A DNA stretch of 64,000 nt, taken from positions 434,001 to 498,000 of the forward strand of contig NZ_CP084737.1 in assembly GCF_024730665.1 (NCBI RefSeq), read 5' to 3'. Position numbers and translations under genes: made by a program. Under the pieces are notes generated by a model that made no database searches, was not told where the DNA came from, and worked only from the letters and a program-made list of their open reading frames with translations. The DNA comes from Coxiella-like endosymbiont. Lineage in GTDB: Bacteria > Pseudomonadota > Gammaproteobacteria > Coxiellales > Coxiellaceae. Shown piece by piece: positions 1 through 9,373 of this stretch. Each line of letters begins with the position of its first letter. Positions within the stretch are counted from its first letter, which is position 1.

Positions 1-1
1 A

Positions 2-703
2 ATGGATTTTAAAAAATTAGTCAAATTATCGGATTCTACATTAAATCTCATTCGTAAATTAAATCCCGGTTTTCGCCGCTCAAGCACTCTGCCTCATTGC
101 ACGTATAATTTCTTGGTGCCACTAGATAAAGCAGATCATTTAGAGCAAGGCCTTGCAGAATTGGAAACTAGTCTTACTGCAGAGAAATGGGCGTATCATC
201 GCGTACATGCTGGTGATTCATTAAGTATTTTAGCCAACCGTTATCACACCAGTGTTGCAGAAATTCGTCGTATGAATAAATTAAAAAGTGATATGATTGG
301 GATTGGAGAAAATTTATCAGTTCCAGAAGCAGAAGCAACTCCTTACATATCTGTTGAGAGTCGTTGTGTTTCTGAAGATAATATTCCTGGACCAAAGCGA
401 GTGGTGCACGTCGTCAAAAACCACGAAACTATTGATGGGATTGCGCATCATTATCATGTGATGCCACAGCAAATTTACTTTTGGAATAATAATAAACATA
501 AAAATTTGTGTGTGGGTGAAGAATTGATTATTTGGCAGACGACCTTTAAACATCTTCCGCTCTATCATCACGTTAGGTGGGGCGAATCGCTGTCAACGAT
601 TGCCCGTCATTATAGGACCACGGTTTATAAATTACGTCGATTAAATCATATTTCAGGAAACACAATTCGAGTTGGTCAACGTTTAGGCATAAGTGGACCT
701 TAA
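2..703 (+). CDS. LysM-repeat lytic murein transglycosylase (MltD-like), C-terminal part only
   Basis: The frame is already open at the window edge, so the first Met is internal and the N-terminal catalytic domain lies outside. Three LysM peptidoglycan-binding modules are visible at about residues 65-108, 134-177 and 188-230, each with the G-(D/E)-S/T-(L/I)-x-x-I-A pattern, for example HAGDSLSILANRYHT and RWGESLSTIARHYRT. Such repeats at the C-terminus after a linker are typical of MltD, a periplasmic or outer-membrane enzyme that cleaves glycan strands. The stop lies 42 bases before the folD start on the same strand. Another LysM-bearing wall hydrolase is possible because the catalytic part is not seen. 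Confidence 0.7.
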   Translation: MDFKKLVKLSDSTLNLIRKLNPGFRRSSTLPHCTYNFLVPLDKADHLEQGLAELETSLTAEKWAYHRVHAGDSLSILANRYHTSVAEIRRMNKLKSDMIGIGENLSVPEAEATPYISVESRCVSEDNIPGPKRVVHVVKNHETIDGIAHHYHVMPQQIYFWNNNKHKNLCVGEELIIWQTTFKHLPLYHHVRWGESLSTIARHYRTTVYKLRRLNHISGNTIRVGQRLGISGP

Positions 704-745
704 CGGGTGGATGCTACACAATCCATATTTAAAAGAGAAAATATT

Positions 746-1610
746 ATGACACCTCGAATTTTAAATGGATATGCTTGTGCAAACAAAGTCAAAGCGCATG
801 TTAAAGAAGTCATTCGTTTACGGCATGAAAAAGGGTTATCGTTACCTGGACTTTCTGTTATCTTAGTGGGTGATAATCCTGCTTCGGTCACGTATGTTTC
901 TCACAAAGAACAGGCTTGTCAAGCAGTTGGCATCCGCTCAACTGTTCACCGCATGCCAAAAACTGTCACAGAGTCAGATTTAACCGAAAAAATTGATGAA
1001 TGCAACGAAGATCTAAATACGCATGGAATTTTATTGCAATTACCTTTGCCTAACCACATTGATTCCACTCATTTGTTCGAACGCATTTCTCCTAAGAAAG
1101 ATGTTGATGGCTTTCACCCTTACAATCTCGGCCGCCTGATGCAGCGCCGTCCAGCTTTGCGTCCTTGTACTCCTCACGGTATTATGACGTTATTAAAAGA
1201 GACTCGAGAAACAATTTCCGGGAGGCATGCCGTTGTGGTAGGCGCTTCTAACATTGTGGGACGACCGATGGCAATAGAATTATTGTTAGCTAAATGCACA
1301 GTAACTGTCTGTCATCGTTTTACAGAAGATCTAGCAAGGCATGTCAATAGCGCTGACCTTTTAATTGTCGCTATTGGGAAGCCAGGAATTATTCAAAGTA
1401 AGTGGATTAAACAAGGAACTATTGTGATTGATGTTGGTTTTAGCTGGTTAGGTCCGGATAAAATTGTTGGAGATATTCATTTTGAGACTGCTAAAAAAAG
1501 CATCGTGGATCACCCCGGTCCCCGGAGGGGTTGGCCCAATGACAGTAGCTATTTTATTAGAAAATACGCTTCAGGCGGTCAACTATTTAAGTAAAAAAGT
1601 TTCGATTTAG
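746..1610 (+). CDS. folD: Bifunctional methylene-THF dehydrogenase/cyclohydrolase FolD, frameshifted near the C-terminus
   Basis: FolD interconverts 5,10-methylene-THF and 10-formyl-THF with NADP in the cytosol, feeding purine and fMet synthesis. Visible are the catalytic-Lys segment YVSHKEQAC, the LQLPLP and DVDGFHPYN motifs and the Rossmann loop [12 protein letters not shown] 746 is preferred to an upstream GTG at 707 because MTPRILNG matches the family start. The frame breaks at the A7 run 1493-1499: the conserved [14 protein letters not shown] segment continues in another frame to TAG 1608-1610. Spacing in the family favours a run of nine A, giving 288 residues, the E. coli length; six A would also restore the frame. 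As read, the uncorrected frame ends at 1594 with a nonsense tail. Confidence 0.9.
1493..1499 (+). other. Frameshift site in folD (A7 run)
   Basis: Upstream of this run the FolD frame is intact; downstream it continues one base later. Six or nine A would restore the frame. Confidence 0.8.
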
Positions 1611-2339
1611 AGTATAGCGAAAAACCATCAAAATTACGGTATGGGCAAGCCCTTCGTTTTCAAAAGGTTTTTTTAATAGAAAAACATAACCACCCGACCC
1701 GCGCCGCGGGTGGATTAATAGGATTAACTCTATCAGGTATTCATGGGGTTGCTATTGATAAGTAACACACTATTAATGGAACTCGTTGGGTTATTAATTT
1801 TAATTGTTTCTGCAACATTGATTGATGTGGTATTGTGCTCATGCGCTTTTGTAATGCAGAGACATGTTCCATTCAGAAAGGAAAAAAGAGTCGTTTCCTA
1901 TTTCATCTCGAATAACCAACTTACAGATAAACTACATCCAATGGCTTACTTCAGCGTCTACCAAGCATGGTTAGAACTTGGGATCCTACAAGTTGTCACT
2001 ATTACAATTAGCCATTAATACCATGTGTCCACTGATATACTTTAAATGAAAAGGATTATTCCTTTACTGAAAAGGATTTATTTTTTAACTCTGGATGCAT
2101 AAATAAAATTGATTGAAATAGTTCGAATTAAAGAAAATTACCTGTTTTTATAGATTATTAATTAATAAGTTACGTAAAATTAGAAACTTTTTGAAAATGT
2201 CTTTATAAAATACACTCCAATTTTATTCTCATCTAGTTTTAAGTCTATTTCGAAAACTTCGAGCTAAGAAGCATTTCCAAGAGTTATATAAGCTAAAGAT
2301 TATACAGTGGCAATAAAATTTGAGTCTTTTCATGAATAT
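1611..2339. other. Long spacer between folD and the porin gene; no gene recognised
   Basis: A 91-codon open frame at 1743-2018 (+) begins with a hydrophobic stretch (MELVGLLILIVSATLIDVV) but matches nothing I recognise and has no convincing ribosome site. A GC-rich inverted repeat sits at 1690-1713 in otherwise AT-rich DNA. A weak hairpin CCTT...AAGG at 1651-1667 followed by seven T may terminate folD. The rest looks like eroded DNA. Confidence 0.45.
1690..1713. repeat. GC-rich inverted repeat
   Basis: The outer arms CCACCCG and CGGGTGG pair perfectly over 7 bp. An inner palindrome ACCCGCG-C-CGCGGGT overlaps them, so two alternative hairpins are possible. No T-run follows on the plus strand, so it is not a standard terminator. 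Its base composition contrasts strongly with its surroundings. Confidence 0.5.
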
Positions 2340-2364
2340 AAAAAAGGGGGAATTCCCCTTTTTT
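2340..2364. terminator. Rho-independent terminator, symmetrical
   Basis: A perfect 10-bp stem, AAAAAAGGGG paired with CCCCTTTTTT around GAATT. It ends about 30 bases past the porin stop on the minus strand, with T-runs on both strands, so it could act in both directions. Confidence 0.85.
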
Positions 2365-2386
2365 ATTACAATACTATTACAATACT
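2365..2386. repeat. 11-bp tandem duplication
   Basis: ATTACAATACT occurs twice head to tail, between the terminator and the porin stop codon. Confidence 0.85.
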
Positions 2387-2394
2387 GTAATTGA

Positions 2395-3093
2395 CTACAT
2401 CAAAAATTTGTAACCTAGTCCAATAGTGAATAGATGCATAACGGGCACAGTGGAGAAGCGGCTATAAGACGCGCCTCGGTAACCTGGTACAAAGTTGTAC
2501 TGTGCGTTCACAGAGCAGTTTGGCGTGAAGCAATATTGAACACCAGCTGCAAACAATGGATTCCAGAAGTTTGAGCGAGAAGTAACATTGAATGGAGGTT
2601 TCAATGTTGGTAATGCTGCACTACTTTGATTATAGGCATAAGCGACTCCCAATTTGCCGAAGACATAGGTATTGATATAAACAGGAGCCATCCCTTTGAA
2701 TGCACCATAAGCTATTCCGCTTTTCACGTTGTACGTTCCTGGAGCTAATGACGATATTTTGATATTGGTGGTAAATTTCAACTTAGGCAGATAATACCAG
2801 CCACCTTCAACAGCGAGATACTGGTTAAATTGATAACCTAAATCACCACCAAAAGTAAAGCCACCGTTGCCTCGGGAAGCGCTTCCTAAAACAGCCGTTT
2901 GCTTCGCAAAACCCACAATGGTGGACGCATCTTTTAGCCATGAATGATAGGCGTAACCCAAATTACCTTCAGCGTAAATACCAGCATAACTGGGAGTAGG
3001 TACATAATCAGAACCACCAGCTAATATAGCGGAAGCGACACCGACGCTAGCAATACCAGCAGTAGCAAGTGTTACTATTTTTTTTACCGACAT
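2395..3093 (-). CDS. Outer-membrane beta-barrel protein, probable P1-like porin
   Basis: A 232-residue protein with a signal peptide (MSVKKIVTLATAGIASVGVASA) and alternating amphipathic strands rich in Gly, Tyr and Phe, such as YAEGNLGYAYHSW and GGDLGYQFNQYLAVEGGWYY, ending in a strand GLGYKFLM near the chain end as barrels do. Length and position next to folD suit the P1 porin of Coxiella; that name rests on my memory of the locus and is inference. It has its own promoter, a good ribosome site (AGGGGAA before ATG) and its own strong terminator, consistent with a highly expressed single-gene unit. The frame is intact, unlike recG and folD beside it. Confidence 0.75.
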   Translation of the reverse strand: MSVKKIVTLATAGIASVGVASAILAGGSDYVPTPSYAGIYAEGNLGYAYHSWLKDASTIVGFAKQTAVLGSASRGNGGFTFGGDLGYQFNQYLAVEGGWYYLPKLKFTTNIKISSLAPGTYNVKSGIAYGAFKGMAPVYINTYVFGKLGVAYAYNQSSAALPTLKPPFNVTSRSNFWNPLFAAGVQYCFTPNCSVNAQYNFVPGYRGASYSRFSTVPVMHLFTIGLGYKFLM

Positions 3094-3122
3094 TTAAATT
3101 CCCCTAAATGTTGTGTTACTAA

Positions 3123-3150
3123 ATTATAGAGCAGATAATTCTAATAGCAA
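3123..3150 (-). promoter_or_regulatory. Sigma-70-type promoter of the porin gene
   Basis: On the minus strand, TTGCTA (3145-3150) and a perfect TATAAT (3123-3128) are 16 bp apart. Transcription would start near 3116 and give a leader of about 23 bases before the porin ATG. Confidence 0.65.
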
Positions 3151-3937
3151 TCTTTCCATTAATGCAACACTTAAATAATATTTAGTAAAGATTGCCAGTT
3201 CCAAGGACTCACATTCTACCTAACTTAGATTAGATAATCCAGCTGGTTTTGTAAATTATTTTGAACTAAGAAGCAACTTAAGCGATATTCTTACACATCC
3301 CAATATATTTCTGCCCTTTTCAACCAACGAGTTAGCAAGCGATCAATGATATGAGGGTAATGCTGTAATATCAAATTAGACATTTTTTGAACAGATGGAA
3401 GCAGGTGAATATCTCGTGCCATGTCTGCAATCCGAAAGCGAAATAAGCCCGCTTGACGCGTGCCAAACAATTCTCCAGCACCTCGTAATTCAAGATCTTT
3501 TTGTGCTATAAAAAAACCGTCCTGTGAATCCCGTAATAGAGATAAGCGATTTCGCGCATTATTAGACAAAGGTCCTTGATACAATAAAATACAATAGCCT
3601 TTATCTTCTCCGCGCCCGATGCGACCTCTCAGCTGATGCATTTGCGCTAAACCTAAACGTTCAGCATTTTCTATTATCATTAAATTGGCGTTCGGCACAT
3701 CGACACCCACTTCAATCACCGTAGTTGCCACAAGTAAATCAATCTTCCCTACTTTAAATGCAGCCATCACTGCTTCTTGCTCATTTTTGTTTAATCGTCT
3801 GTGAATTAGACCAATTTTTAAATTTGTTAGTAACTTTTGACAACTTTTATAGATTGCTTCGGCCGTTTTGCATTGCAAAGTTTCTGATTCTTTAATTAAA
3901 ATACACACCCAGTAAGCCTGCTTGCCCTGTTCACAAA

Positions 3938-3943
3938 TTTTTT
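3938..3943 (-). other. Frameshift site in recG (A6 on the coding strand)
   Basis: One extra A restores the CEQGKQAYWVCILIKES segment expected in RecG domain 2. Confidence 0.8.
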
Positions 3944-4744
3944 AATCCCTTCGATAACCTTCTCGCGGCGTGTGTTTGATATTATTGCTGTCGTAATCGG
4001 TTTTCGGCCTATCGGTAATTCATCAATAATTGAAACATCTAAATCAGCATACGCCGTCATCGCTAAGGTTCGTGGAATAGGTGTTGCGGTCATGATTAAT
4101 TGATGCGGATGATCGTTTTTTGTTAAACCTTTTTCTTTCAGCGCTAATCGTTGATGCACACCAAAACGATGTTGTTCATCAATTATAACTAACGCTAAAT
4201 TTCGAAAAATTACAGCTTCCTGAAAGAGTGCATGTGTGCCAACCACAACTTGATATTCGCCACTCGTTATTTTTCGCAAGGTTTCCTCACGCACCGCGTT
4301 ATTTAAACTCCCTGTTAATAATCCTACATTGATTCCCAATGGTTCAAGCCATTTCTGAAAAGCTCGATAATGCTGCTCAGCTAATAATTCGGTAGGTGCC
4401 ATAATGACGCTTTGGTAACTATTTTCCACCGCTTTTATTGCTGACATTGCTGCTACAACAGTTTTTCCTGACCCCACATCACCTTGCACTAAACGCAACA
4501 TAGGATTCGGCATAGATAGGTCTCTATTGATTTCTTCAATGACGTGTTGTTGTGCGGTAGTTAATTGAAAAGGCAAAGCCTCACGTAATTTTGCTTGCCA
4601 ATTAATTTTTGATTCCAAAATGGGTGCGCAATGAGTTTTTGTTCGTAATCGCAATCTTTGTAAGCCCGCTTGTTGCGCTAATAATTCCTCAAACGCTAAG
4701 CGTTGCTGTGCGGGATGTTTTCTTGATTGTAATAAACTAATCGG

Positions 4745-4749
4745 CCCCC
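4745..4749 (-). other. Frameshift site in recG (G5 on the coding strand)
   Basis: One extra G restores the linker reading SLLQSRKHPAQQRLAFEEL before the helicase domain. Confidence 0.75.
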
Positions 4750-5382
4750 TTGAGGCGGGCGATGTACGTAAACTAACGCTTCCGCTATCGTAGGTAATTG
4801 AAAAGATTTCCGCAACGGTTCAGGTAACAATTCTTCAATACTATCAGTTTTTTTTAGATATTCTAATGCTTGTGCCATTAAATAACGCCATTGTGTTTGT
4901 CGTAGTCCCCTTGTTGTTGGATAAACGGGAGTCAAACAGTCTTCCAAAACTAACGATGCTCTTTCGTCCATTATTCGATATTCAGGATGTCCCATTTCCA
5001 AACGCCCTTGATAATTTTTCCGTACGCTACCAAAACAACGCAACATTAGACCAACTTTTGTTAATTGTTCTTTTTGTTTTAAATTAAAATGGTAAAACCG
5101 CAAAAGAAGTGAACCTGTGCCATCACTGATACGGCAGATCAAATTACGTCGCCTCATGTAAATTACACTGGCCCGTTGTATTTTTCCCTCAATAACTACT
5201 TGATTTCCACGACGTACATCTGCAATGGGAGTTAAACGCGTACGATCCTGATAATGCAAGGGTAAATGAAATAATAAATCCTGAATAGTACGAATATTGA
5301 AATTGGCCAGTAATTCCTGAGTGTCCGGTCCAACTCGTTTAAGAGTAGTAACAGAAATAGAATCAACTTTATCGCCTTTCAA

Positions 5383-5766
5383 TCATTCATCCAATACCAT
5401 TATGGCGTCAATTTCAATTAAGGAATTTTTAGGAAGCTGTTTAACGCTAACTACTGATCTGGCCGGATATGGTTCTTCATAATAGTTTTTCATTACTTCA
5501 TTGACCACCGAAAAATTTTCAATATTGGTTAAATAAATAGTGAGTTTTACGATCTGAGCGAGATTACCACCAGCTGCTTTGGCTATTGCGGACATATTTT
5601 TAAAAATACGATGAACATGATTTTTGAAATCATCATGCACTATCTCCATGGTCTCTGGATCTAGTGGAATTTGTCCAGAAAAATAAATAGTATTACCGGC
5701 TTTAACAGCTTGTGAGTATATACCAACAGCTCGTGGTGCTTTATTTGTACTAATAATTTGTTTCAC
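5383..5766 (-). CDS. ridA: RidA/YjgF-family reactive enamine/imine deaminase
   Basis: A 127-residue RidA protein. The family hydrolyses the reactive 2-aminoacrylate and related imines released by PLP enzymes such as threonine dehydratase. Seen are the N-terminal TNKAPRAVGIYSQAVKAG, FSGQIPLDPE, and the C-terminal PARSVVSVKQLPKNSLIEIDAI with the conserved Arg and Glu of the trimer-interface site. The frame is complete. It lies between spoT (16 bases upstream) and recG (no gap), as part of a minus-strand gene string with rpoZ and gmk further up. Confidence 0.9.
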   Translation of the reverse strand: MKQIISTNKAPRAVGIYSQAVKAGNTIYFSGQIPLDPETMEIVHDDFKNHVHRIFKNMSAIAKAAGGNLAQIVKLTIYLTNIENFSVVNEVMKNYYEEPYPARSVVSVKQLPKNSLIEIDAIMVLDE

Positions 5767-7253
5767 AACATGCCCTATTTTATTAATTAAAACGACGCAT
5801 AATTTTTACTATCTGTTTTACTTGACGTAAACGACGCAATACCATCGCCAGATGTACACGATCACGAACGGTGATGCGAAACATGACAATATAATGTAGT
5901 CCTTCACGCTCTTCTACCGTGATATCCTCGATGTTAGCATCTGCTTCTGCCATTGCTAATGTCAATATAGCTAAAGTGCCACGTTCATTGACAAGCTGAA
6001 CACGGACTGACGTTGGAAATTCACCATTTGCTTGTTCGGACCATCGGAGCGACATAAATCGATCAGGATAGCGGCGCAATTTTGTGATAGAAAGACAACG
6101 CTCAGTATGCACTAAAATTCCACGCCCTACATCAATAACACCTATAATTGGATCACCTGGTATAGGATAGCAGCAGGTTGCAAAATTGATAACTATCCCT
6201 TCCGTGCCTTTAATAATTAAAGGCATTTCAGTAGGCAGGCGGATTTTAGTTTCTGCTTCAGTTTCTTCAGTCACTGCTGCGATACGCTGTGCTACTAAAA
6301 CCGCCATGCGATTTCCTAAACCAATTTCCTCTAACAAATCATCAAAGGATTTCAAATGTGTTTCCTTTAAAGTGAAATCAATAATCCATTGTGATAATTT
6401 TTTTAATGAAATAGAATGATCGGCTAGTACTTTTTTCAATAATTGTTTCCCTAACGCAATGGATTCCGACCGGCGCTGTGTTTTTAAAAATTGACGAATG
6501 CTACTCCTCGCTTTGCTGGTTATAACAAAATCCAGCCACGCGGGATTAGGGCGACCACCGGAAGTAGTAATTATTTCAATGGCTTGTCCGTTTCCTAACG
6601 GTGTTGATAAAGGAGCTAAATGTCGATCAATTTTAACGGCAACACAATTATTACCTACATCGGTATGAACCGCATAAGCAAAATCAACGGCAGTGGCACT
6701 AGCGGGTAATTCCATAATATCGCCTTTTGGGGTAAATACATAAACTTCATCAGGAAACAAACCCACTTTAACGTTTTCAATAAATTCCAGCGGATTTACC
6801 GTATCTTCCTGTAATTCTAATAAACTTTTCACCCAGGCTTCGGCTCGCAATTGCGATTCAGAAAGTGATGTATTCGTCGTTTTATAAAGCCAATGAGCAG
6901 CAATGCCTGTAGTTGCTGTACGATCCATTTCTGCCGTACGAATTTGCACTTCAATTGGAAATCCATAAGGGCCAAATAAGGTGGTATGCAAGGATTGATA
7001 AGCATTGGCTTTTGGGATAGCAATATAGTCTTTAAAACGTTCGGGAATCGGTTTAAATAATCCGTGAATAATGCCTAATGCACGGTAACACGAATCCAGA
7101 TTATCGACAATAATTCGAAAAGCATAGACATCCATAATTTCATTGAACGGGATATGTTTATTTCGCATTTTTCGATAAATGCTAAATAAATGTTTCCCAC
7201 GTCCAGTAATAGTATACGAAGGTAAATTGCTCTGACTTAAAACGTCGTGTAAA

Positions 7254-7259
7254 TTTTTT
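7254..7259 (-). other. Frameshift site in spoT (A6)
   Basis: One extra A joins ALIEK to NLHDVLSQSNLPSYTITG in a single frame. Confidence 0.75.
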
Positions 7260-7274
7260 CAATCAACGCCAATA

Positions 7275-7281
7275 TTTTTTT
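7275..7281 (-). other. Frameshift site in spoT (A7)
   Basis: One extra A continues GNRKK into ILALIEK. Confidence 0.75.
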
Positions 7282-7658
7282 CTATTACCCCGCGTGTGTC
7301 GAACAGCATCTTTTAACACACAATAACGCATCGGATAAAGAGCAGAAAAACCTAATTCTTCTAACTCAACGGATACCTCACGCATACCTAAACGCTTTGC
7401 GATCGGCGCAAAAATACCCAGTGTTTCTCTGGCAATACGACGTTGTTTTTGAGAATGCAATGAGCCTAAAGTTCTCATATTATGCAGCCGGTCTGCCAAT
7501 TTGACGATGATCACGCGTATATCGCGTGCCATGGCCATTACCATTTTTCGAAAATTCTCAGCCTGAGCTTCAGCTCGACTGACAAATTCAATTTGAGTTA
7601 ATTTACTAACACCATCCACTAATTCTGCCACTTCATCTCCGAATTTTTCGGAGATCGC

Positions 7659-7664
7659 TTTTTT
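7659..7664 (-). other. Frameshift site in spoT (A6)
   Basis: Here the frame moves one base later; five or eight A would restore it. Family spacing between HDVIEDT and the FG motif favours eight. Confidence 0.7.
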
Positions 7665-7950
7665 CAAGAAGCGTATCTTCAATGACATCATGCAGCAAAG
7701 CTGCAACGATCATTTGATCATCCATTTTCATATCCGCCAATATGCACGCGACTGCAACTGGATGGCTAATATAAGGTTCACCGGTCACTCGTCGTTGACC
7801 ACGGTGAGCGTCGGCAGCCATTAGGAAAGCCTGATGAATCCTCTCTACCCGTTCACTGTTTAGATAATCGAGCTTGCGACGCAATTTTTTGAAAAGGCGC
7901 AATTGATTTATACTCCTCCAGTTACCGATAACTAATAACGCGGATCTCAA

Positions 7951-8339
7951 ATGAAGTCACTCAATCATTACAAAACATCATCCCCAGCCATTGCTAACTA
8001 TCGCTATCTTACCTGCGACTTATTTGATAGCAGGATCGAAAAAAATAAATTAAGCCCATTAGTTAATTCCTTCATCACCTTTAAAGTAAAAGAGGTTACG
8101 CCGAAGGGCAAGCAGAGAAATCAGTGAGAAGCATAGTTTCTCGCCCAGACAAGACATCCCTGCTATTTTCCTACCTACTGAATACCAGACGAAAGTTCAT
8201 TGTAAAGAGAAGAAAGGAACTTTACAAAGAGGGCATGATTAACAGAATGGATCGTCGAATCATATTTTTTCTTGGCTTGAATAGATATCTAGTCAAGCCA
8301 AGGGAAGACGAATAGTCTAAGTCTGCACGCTATATCTTC
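7951..8339. other. Spacer between spoT and rpoZ without a recognised gene
   Basis: A 63-codon open frame at 8124-8315 (+) is rich in Arg and Lys, lacks family features and is probably chance. A strong inverted repeat lies at 8271-8302. In related bacteria rpoZ and spoT are close neighbours, so this spacer probably grew by decay or insertion. Confidence 0.5.
8271..8302. repeat. Perfect 10-bp inverted repeat downstream of rpoZ
   Basis: CTTGGCTTGA and TCAAGCCAAG flank a 12-base loop. A T-run precedes it on the plus strand, so on the minus strand the stem is followed by A, not T. It could be a 3'-end stabiliser of the gmk-rpoZ message rather than an intrinsic terminator. Confidence 0.6.
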
Positions 8340-8609
8340 TTACGAACTAGCCAGATTACTCGCTAGTGGAAAGGCTGTTTTACGCTTAACAATCTCTTCC
8401 AGTTCGGTTTTATTTCCTTCTTCTTGCGTGACATCATAACCAGCAGCAATTTCGCGGAGTGCGATAACTGTGGGTTTATCGTTATTTATAGGAACCATAG
8501 ATTCTACAGCACCCAGTTCTAAAAGATGCGCGCGTTTTGCTGCTTTCAGCACTAAATCAAAACGATTTTCAAGATATCCAAGACAATCTTCGACAGTTAC
8601 ACGTGCCAT
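8340..8609 (-). CDS. rpoZ: DNA-directed RNA polymerase omega subunit
   Basis: An 89-residue omega subunit, which binds the beta-prime C-terminal region and aids polymerase assembly. The N-terminus [27 protein letters not shown] is the family signature, followed by [13 protein letters not shown]. It starts after a good purine-rich site (AGAGGGG). Its place between gmk and spoT is standard for gammaproteobacteria. The frame is complete and the length usual. Confidence 0.93.
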   Translation of the reverse strand: MARVTVEDCLGYLENRFDLVLKAAKRAHLLELGAVESMVPINNDKPTVIALREIAAGYDVTQEEGNKTELEEIVKRKTAFPLASNLASS

Positions 8610-8743
8610 GGGCCCCTCTTTTAGCTAATTCAATAAGTCAATTTAACCTCACCTAAATTTAGCTTAACTACAAGTCCAGTTAAATATCGCTTTTCACTGA
8701 AGCTCGCCGCTAAAATGCGGATGACGGCTTTAATTAAGCAATA

Positions 8744-9373
8744 TTACTGTTTTTCCAACAACTCTTCCAGAAGAGGAGCCAGTTTCTCCTCTTGTACTCC
8801 TAACTGTAACCGCTCGGCACTGATGATATGGAGCAAATTTTGAAGTGCCTGATCAAAATTGTCATTGACAACAATATAATCGAATTCAGTATAGCGCGCC
8901 ATTTCTTGGCGCGCTAACGCAAGCCGTCGGTTGACGACAGATCCCTCATCCTGACGACGCTTAATCAGTCGCTCTTGCAGCGCCTTTGCTGAAGGTGGCA
9001 AGATAAAAATCAAAAGTGCTGGCGGAAATAATCGACGAACTTGTTGTGCCCCTTGCCAATCGATTTCCAACAAAACATCTTCGCCGGTTTTCAATTGCTG
9101 AAAGACCCAATCTTTTGCTGTACCATAGTGGTGGCCGTACACAGTAGCATATTCAAGAAAGGCGCCCTCCTTTATCATTGTTTGAAAACAGGTCTCATTA
9201 ACAAAAAAATAATCAACACCTTCCCTATCACAAAGTCGCATCGGGCGAGTAGTGTGAGAAATAGATATTTTAATTTCTTTTAATTTACTGACAAGCGCGC
9301 GCACCAAACTCGTTTTACCAGCCCCAGAAGGAGCAGAAATGACAAATAAATTTGCTTTATGACTCTTATTCAA
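8744..9373 (-). CDS. gmk: Guanylate kinase
   Basis: Phosphorylates GMP to GDP with ATP. The P-loop SAPSGAGKTS is at residues 14-23, followed by the GMP-binding SHTTRPMR, EGVDYFFV, and YGHHYGT segments and the LID-like ERLIKRRQDEGSV. 209 residues is the family length. The likely start is TTG 9373, which overlaps the yicC stop by 8 bases; a more internal start would remove part of the family N-terminus. Overlap with yicC and position before rpoZ suggest co-transcription. Confidence 0.93.
   Translation of the reverse strand: MNKSHKANLFVISAPSGAGKTSLVRALVSKLKEIKISISHTTRPMRLCDREGVDYFFVNETCFQTMIKEGAFLEYATVYGHHYGTAKDWVFQQLKTGEDVLLEIDWQGAQQVRRLFPPALLIFILPPSAKALQERLIKRRQDEGSVVNRRLALARQEMARYTEFDYIVVNDNFDQALQNLLHIISAERLQLGVQEEKLAPLLEELLEKQ

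Larger units (their letters stand above)
3291..5382 (-). pseudogene. recG: ATP-dependent DNA helicase RecG, two frameshifts
   Basis: RecG remodels stalled replication forks and branched recombination intermediates. The wedge/OB part occupies the first 228 codons (LKRVGPDTQELLANFNI, then a strand-rich stretch). The helicase part shows Walker A GDVGSGKTV, a DEQH box, TATPIPRT and, in domain 2, TTVIEVGVDVPNA and LRGRIGRG. The frame breaks at a G5 run (4745-4749) and an A6 run (3938-3943); adding one base to each gives about 697 residues, full family length. The start is a TTG directly after the TGA of ridA, implying coupling. Coding quality elsewhere is good, so the damage is either very recent or an assembly error. 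Confidence 0.88.
5783..7902 (-). pseudogene. spoT: (p)ppGpp synthetase/hydrolase SpoT, three frameshifts
   Basis: RelA/SpoT enzymes make and degrade (p)ppGpp in the stringent response. Seen in order: HD hydrolase domain (HRGQRRVTGEPYISHPVAVA, HDVIEDT), synthetase domain (MDVYAFRIIVDNLDSCYRALG, YQSLHTTLFGP, EVQIRT), TGS (DEVYVFTPKGDIMELP) and C-terminal ACT. Breaks lie at coding-strand A runs 7659-7664, 7275-7281 and 7254-7259; adding two, one and one A restores a full-length protein. An SD-like GGAGGAG at 7913-7919 favours TTG 7902 as start; an upstream TTG at 7950 is possible. Whether the gene is dead depends on whether these runs are read correctly. Retained HD residues make hydrolase function plausible if they are. 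Confidence 0.88.

Noticed and set aside
1743-2018. 91-codon open frame with hydrophobic N-terminus
   Set aside because: No ribosome site, no family resemblance, no downstream partner; a chance frame is more likely, so it is only mentioned with the spacer.
2365-2386. Tandem repeats as CRISPR or mobile-element ends
   Set aside because: Only two adjacent copies without spacers; no cas genes, transposase or target duplication around any of the six repeats.
8124-8315. 63-codon open frame rich in Arg and Lys
   Set aside because: It overlaps the inverted repeat at 8271 and shows no family traits.
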